DNA of 34,321 nucleotides from a virus, in the IMG/VR virus record IMGVR_UViG_3300023284_001240, positions 1 to 34,321 of that record. One strand, given 5' to 3'. Positions 30,790 to 34,321 of this stretch are shown here, piece by piece; positions within the stretch are counted from its first letter, which is position 1, and each line of letters starts with the position of its first letter. The position numbers and the translations under genes were made by a program. The notes beneath the pieces are model-generated. The model searched no databases. It was given only the letters and a program-made list of their open reading frames with translations, and was not told where the DNA came from.

Positions 30790-32835
30790 ATGTACTCACA
30801 AGACCTCTACGCCCAAATCGAGAAACTGGATCTCTCACAGGAAAATGACAGGAAAAGCCTGATCGGGATCATTGATACATGGTCGGATGATGACGTAGAA
30901 TCAAAAAATGAGCGGGCCGCGGTTTGGGCGCAGAACATCCATTATTTGATTGGTGATCAATGGATTCGCTATAACGATCACATCCACCGATGGGAAACCA
31001 TCCCTTACACCGATGCCAACAGAAACATTGACCGGCCCGTAACAAATCACATGCTCAGGTGGGTCACTGTCAATGCTTCCGGGTTTACGTCAAGACCATC
31101 CATCCAGGTCGAGCCCAACTCAGAAGAACAAGAAGACAAAACATCTTCGAAGGTAGCGAACGTCATTGATGACTATTTGTGGGAAAAGCTGGAGAAGGAC
31201 GATCACTATTACGAATTGGCGTTATGGGCACTTTGTTGCGGGAACTGTTTTCGGAAAGGAATCAAGAAGAGAACCAGGCGGTTTCTGAAACAGGAGACGG
31301 AAAGTAAACAAGAAATAAAAAATTATCTGAAAGAAGTTGATTGCGAAATCGTATCACCGTTTGAGATGGCCTTTGCTGGCCTTCCGAAGAGATGGAGGGA
31401 CATAACGATCCTGATGCAATCTCAGATCAGGAATATCCAATGGATAAAAGATCGATTTGACATTGAAGCGCCCGGCTACACTGGTGAAGCGAAAGAAGTT
31501 ACGAAACAATCAAGCTATTCTTATACGCTTACGCTCGGAGAAGGACTGAGACAAATCGTCGAAGGGCAATCCGTTTTAGGTCAGAGTTCGCGGCGGCAAA
31601 CCGGCCAAAATCTTGACAATACCGCTGTCATAAAATGGATGTACATGATACCAAGTTCCAAATATCCGAAAGGATTCATGGCGGTGATCGCATCGAGCAA
31701 GCTGTTATACCTTGGGGCATCAGACACTTTTTACCTTGATGGTGATATCTGGCATCCGTACACGTCATGGTCGTTCTGGAAACAGCCCGGGAACATCTGG
31801 GCGGCGTCTTTAGTTCAGCAACTCCTTCCGATTCAGCGCCGAATCAATGCCATTGATGCCCTTCTTGCTTATAACCGAAAGACTGTTGCCGTGGGTACAT
31901 GGTTGCTTCCAAAGGGGTCAAACATCCCATCAGGGACGATTATGGGCGTTCCTGGCCAAGAACTCGAATATTCTCCAGATCCTGTGACTGGCGCGAAACC
32001 GGAAAAAATACCTGGCACCCCACTTCCAAATCAAGTCGTCGAAGAGCGGCAAATACTTTTAGCAGACGGTGACCTTATCGCTAACGCAGCCGATATCAGG
32101 TCTGGCAAGAACCCATCAGGGGTCAATACCCTCGGACAACTTGAGATTTTGACTGAGCAGGCAGAGAGAAGCGCGTCAAAACAGGTGGAGACCTGGGAAA
32201 AGTTCCTTGAACGATCGGAACAGATCGACCTTCTCAATTTCCAGGAGTGCTATCAAGCACCCGATCCGAAGACGATACGAAAACTGAAGAGCATGTCAAA
32301 GGATCTCACGGGCCAAGATTGGGACCAATTCATAGGAGCAGACCTTCGAGAAAACGCCTCTGTTCGTGTAGAACCAGGATCCACAAAGCTTCTCAGACAA
32401 CGGACTGTATTGCGTCTTGCAACAGCCGGTTTCTTGGGGGATGTGCTGGCTGACCCGTATAATCAAAAGAAATTTCTTCAGGAATTCGGACTCGGGAAAT
32501 ACTACACCGAATCAAATGTCGATGTTGTGAAAGCTGAAAAAGCGATTGAAATGATGAAAGGCGGGATTTATTTGCCGGTCCTCGAAGACGTGGACAATCC
32601 GGATATTCAGATTATGGTGCTCGCCCGTTACATGAAAAACCCGAAGTATATGGACCTACCCCCAAAAATTCGCTTGCTTTTTGAACGAAGATACGCAGAA
32701 TATGTGGGTATGCTCGCTAAATATCCTACGATTCCTGCCGATGAATCTCAAGTAACCGCGGGTGGCAAGAATGTGAACCCGAATGAAGGTATTGATAAAA
32801 TTTTAGAGTCCAGGAAATCACCGATGGAAATTTAA
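30790..32835 (+). CDS. Portal protein
   Basis: A 681-residue protein of the podovirus (P22-type) portal size. The start WAQNIHYLIGDQWIRYN, the later RPVTNHMLRWVTVNASGFTS and the core with WHPYTSWSFWKQPGN and LPIQRRINAIDALLAY follow the fold of large portals; the C-terminal part is helical (IDKILESRK at the end). It forms the dodecameric DNA-entry ring that binds the terminase and the tail. It lies downstream of the terminase genes as expected. A 144-base piece (32241-32384) reappears inverted at the window's right end. Confidence 0.85.
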   Translation: MYSQDLYAQIEKLDLSQENDRKSLIGIIDTWSDDDVESKNERAAVWAQNIHYLIGDQWIRYNDHIHRWETIPYTDANRNIDRPVTNHMLRWVTVNASGFTSRPSIQVEPNSEEQEDKTSSKVANVIDDYLWEKLEKDDHYYELALWALCCGNCFRKGIKKRTRRFLKQETESKQEIKNYLKEVDCEIVSPFEMAFAGLPKRWRDITILMQSQIRNIQWIKDRFDIEAPGYTGEAKEVTKQSSYSYTLTLGEGLRQIVEGQSVLGQSSRRQTGQNLDNTAVIKWMYMIPSSKYPKGFMAVIASSKLLYLGASDTFYLDGDIWHPYTSWSFWKQPGNIWAASLVQQLLPIQRRINAIDALLAYNRKTVAVGTWLLPKGSNIPSGTIMGVPGQELEYSPDPVTGAKPEKIPGTPLPNQVVEERQILLADGDLIANAADIRSGKNPSGVNTLGQLEILTEQAERSASKQVETWEKFLERSEQIDLLNFQECYQAPDPKTIRKLKSMSKDLTGQDWDQFIGADLRENASVRVEPGSTKLLRQRTVLRLATAGFLGDVLADPYNQKKFLQEFGLGKYYTESNVDVVKAEKAIEMMKGGIYLPVLEDVDNPDIQIMVLARYMKNPKYMDLPPKIRLLFERRYAEYVGMLAKYPTIPADESQVTAGGKNVNPNEGIDKILESRKSPMEI

Positions 32836-32847
32836 CGATATTCCCAC

Positions 32848-32906
32848 AGCGCGGAGCGCTAAGGACATAGATCCAGGCGGAAGCAATTCTGTCTGGATCT
32901 TTTTTT
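32848..32906 (+). terminator. Double hairpin with U-tract before the next ATG
   Basis: A small stem AGCGC-GGA-GCGCT (32848-32860) is followed by AAGGA, then a 14-pair stem (32869-32882 with 32887-32900; two G-T pairs) capped by GCAA, a stable tetraloop, and a T-run to 32906. The next gene's ATG begins at 32907 without a normal SD. The same AAGGACAYAGATCC prefix occurs at 7138. It can terminate transcription and/or bring AAGGA within about nine linear bases of the ATG. Confidence 0.7.
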
Positions 32907-33239
32907 ATGATTAAACTCGGATACAAATACCCAAAATCGAATATGGAAGTCGCAAGCACTTCCGAAAGTCATAAACAAGAAACTCATTATCCACGCCTTG
33001 ATATCGGCTCCGAATACGGAGACTACCCAAAAGTAACGCTTCCGGTTAAAGGATCTGACATCGGAAAAGAGATCACCGCAACCGTCAAGCTGAAAGTTAC
33101 AAAGATTGCGGAAGTCAGTAGCGAGAAAAAGAGTAACAGAGCGTACAGTTTCGACGTTTTAGAAATTCATTTTAACCGGGACTCAGATGACTCAAAAAGC
33201 GACCGTTTGAATTCCATGAAAAAAGAGTACGGGGGATAA
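32907..33239 (+). CDS. Head-region hypothetical protein
   Basis: A 110-residue protein whose ATG immediately follows the U-tract. It is polar with a beta core (PKVTLPVKGSDIGKEI, TVKLKVTKIAEVS, AYSFDVLEIHFNRD), and a flexible C-terminus. Position after the portal suggests a small head or capsid-accessory protein. No signature is certain. Its start may depend on the folded element upstream, since an internal ATG at 32943 also lacks an SD. Confidence 0.55.
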   Translation: MIKLGYKYPKSNMEVASTSESHKQETHYPRLDIGSEYGDYPKVTLPVKGSDIGKEITATVKLKVTKIAEVSSEKKSNRAYSFDVLEIHFNRDSDDSKSDRLNSMKKEYGG

Positions 33240-33242
33240 ATC

Positions 33243-33512
33243 ATGGCAATCGCAACAACAAGGAATATTGATTCGACGACAGTTTTTGGAAACTTGCGCG
33301 TAGTGATCGGCCGATCCGTTCTTTCGGGAACCACGAACCTAGGCGAAGTTGTGACCGGCTTAAGAAAAGTCATGCTTTTTATACCCATTGTTGCAGCGGC
33401 CACACAGCAAGGCGTTTCGGTTGATGAGACCCTGCCACTTGCCGGCGGTACCGTGTCTGTGGTTGTAGAGACAAACGACAGCACGTTTGACTGGATCGCC
33501 ATAGGACTCTGA
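33243..33512 (+). CDS. Small head-region structural protein
   Basis: An 89-residue protein, beta-rich and low in charge (TTVFGNLRVVIGRSVLSGTT, FIPIVAAATQQ, GTVSVVVETNDSTFDWIAIG). Small proteins of this composition often accompany capsid genes as decoration or joining proteins. It begins three bases after the previous stop and ends two bases before the next start. Assignment to the virion is inference from position and composition. Confidence 0.5.
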   Translation: MAIATTRNIDSTTVFGNLRVVIGRSVLSGTTNLGEVVTGLRKVMLFIPIVAAATQQGVSVDETLPLAGGTVSVVVETNDSTFDWIAIGL

Positions 33513-33514
33513 TC

Positions 33515-33946
33515 TTGGCTCATGGGAAGATGCAAAAAGCCGCGGTGTTATACCTCGGCGATGATGGAGGAAAGAAACGATGTGGCCGATGTATGATGTT
33601 TTTGAAGGACATATCGAAATGCTCGATTCATGGGAGCAAGGTCAATATCACGAAGTCGATGGTGTGCGGGTTCTACATTCACGGGGATCCGATGACTTCA
33701 AAAGATCATCCGCCGATGGAATTTGTGAGTCCGGAAGAATCAGGGCTTATTGAAACAGGCTCGGATAACGGCACACATTGCAAATCGTGCGAGTATTCAA
33801 ACGCTGAAGTCAATCGCTGTCATGTCGTTAGCGGCGTTATCGAACCTGATGGATGCTGCAATGGTTGGGAAAAACAAGAGAACCATGAAGAAAATGAGAA
33901 ACAGAACCGAATCCGAAGCGCGTCGAAAGATTACGCAAGGTCATAG
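33515..33946 (+). CDS. Cys-rich, HiPIP-like double-module protein
   Basis: Starts with TTG at 33515 (AGGA upstream); an ATG at 33530 is an alternative. The 143-residue protein has two related Cys modules: CGRCMMFLKDISKCSIHG with VCGFYIHG, and CKSCEYSNAEVNRCHVVSG with DGCCNGWE. Spacing resembles phage high-potential iron-sulphur-like or zinc proteins found next to capsid genes. The tail is charged (EENEKQNRIRSASK). Metal type is not determinable. Confidence 0.6.
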   Translation: MAHGKMQKAAVLYLGDDGGKKRCGRCMMFLKDISKCSIHGSKVNITKSMVCGFYIHGDPMTSKDHPPMEFVSPEESGLIETGSDNGTHCKSCEYSNAEVNRCHVVSGVIEPDGCCNGWEKQENHEENEKQNRIRSASKDYARS

Positions 33947-33961
33947 AACCAAGGAGATATC

Positions 33962-34309
33962 ATGTTGAATTTAATTACTCTGTTTTATAAAGGATTGTTC
34001 GGGATGTTTGAAGATGCGGCTGGTGATGCGGGCGCCGGCGGTGGGGCTGGGACCGCAACTGGAGGGGATGAAGCAGGCGGTGGCGCGGGAGATGATGCTG
34101 GTGATAAGGGCGATGAAGTTAAGGATTTTAAAGCGCTCTATGCGGAGTCAGAGGGAAAGCTAAAGGCATTTGAAGGCGTGGATCCTGGTTCTACACGAAC
34201 AGAGGCGTTTTCTCGAAGGTCTGCTCCTATGAATTGGTCCCAATCTTGGCCCGTGAGATCCTTTGACATGCTCTTCAGTTTTCGTATCGTCTTCGGATCG
34301 GGTGCTTGA
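33962..34309 (+). CDS. Scaffold-like Gly/Asp-rich protein, truncated by chimera
   Basis: Start at the ATG at 33962, with AAGGAG at 33951-33956. Residues 1-15 are hydrophobic, 16-50 are Gly/Ala/Asp-rich, and a helical part (DFKALYAESEGKLKAF) follows. Such acidic, Gly-rich starts are common in scaffolding or head-maturation proteins beside portals. Only about residues 1-72 are genuine: from base 34178 the sequence is an inverted copy of the portal gene, so the remaining 43 residues are an artefact of the join. Confidence 0.4.
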   Translation: MLNLITLFYKGLFGMFEDAAGDAGAGGGAGTATGGDEAGGGAGDDAGDKGDEVKDFKALYAESEGKLKAFEGVDPGSTRTEAFSRRSAPMNWSQSWPVRSFDMLFSFRIVFGSGA

Positions 34310-34321
34310 TAGCACTCCTGG
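34178..34321 (-). repeat. 144-base inverted duplicate of the portal gene
   Basis: Bases 34178-34321 are the exact reverse complement of 32241-32384, within the portal gene, and the copy runs to the window's last base. The join falls in GTGGATCC, an eight-base microhomology. This is the shape of a foldback chimera made by strand-displacement amplification or assembly rather than a biological repeat. Confidence 0.9.

Noticed and set aside
34178-34321. Inverted repeat as a genuine phage terminal repeat
   Set aside because: It consists of portal coding sequence in antisense, interrupts another gene in mid-frame and has only an eight-base microhomology at the join; a chimera is simpler.
1-34321. 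tRNA genes, CRISPR arrays, insertion sequences
   Set aside because: Reading both strands I found no cloverleaf with a TTCGA-type arm, no regularly spaced repeats and no transposase; a tRNA search program would be needed to exclude weak cases.

Overview
The window reads as a large part of the genome of a tailed, probably podovirus-like double-stranded DNA phage (or prophage) of an uncultivated bacterium. All recognisable genes lie on the + strand. They are packed with 1-60 base overlaps, and many starts are coupled to the preceding stop (ATGA or TAATG). Phage markers are a small/large terminase pair, a portal protein of about 680 residues, a DUF1353/small membrane protein pair, a Bet/RecT annealase module, a YopX protein and a 2386-residue polyvalent protein. 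The host looks Gram-negative (Sec signal peptides, candidate lipoproteins, an O-antigen ligase-like enzyme), but nothing fixes its taxon. I saw no tRNA, rRNA, CRISPR, integrase, DNA polymerase, endolysin or major capsid gene.

Layout. 1-2.5 kb: the end of a C1q-like fibre gene, then three consecutive genes with Sec signal peptides, two of which carry fibre- or LamG-like domains. 2.5-7.1 kb: small membrane/coiled-coil proteins, DUF1353, a holin-sized membrane protein and an 851-residue virion protein with a LamG domain, followed by two small accessory proteins. A terminator-like hairpin fused to a start codon leads into 7.2-17.1 kb: a fibre-like protein, probable ejection proteins and the polyvalent protein with a RadC/JAMM domain. 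A promoter and a structured leader at 17.08-17.35 kb open the early/accessory region (17.3-28.2 kb). This holds a DUF1376-like replication protein, a Tad1/Acb2-type signal-sponge candidate, four PD-(D/E)XK nuclease-like proteins, a GT-C glycosyltransferase, the recombination module, many small Cys-rich proteins, YopX and an O-antigen ligase/polymerase-like protein. 28.2-34.2 kb is the packaging/head start: small terminase, large terminase, zinc-ribbon protein, coiled-coil protein, portal, a second hairpin-ATG element, small head-region proteins and the start of a Gly/Asp-rich, scaffold-like protein.

The last 144 bases (34178-34321) are a perfect reverse complement of part of the portal gene (32241-32384). 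They are best read as an assembly or amplification chimera, so the final gene is artificially ended there.

Most notable points: a twice-used element made of AAGGA, a hairpin, a U-tract and ATG; a T TTT TTA slippery heptamer one codon before a stop with an open -1 frame; phage-borne envelope-glycan enzymes; a probable anti-defence sponge in a cassette bounded by inverted repeats; and a triplet of secreted virion-domain proteins.
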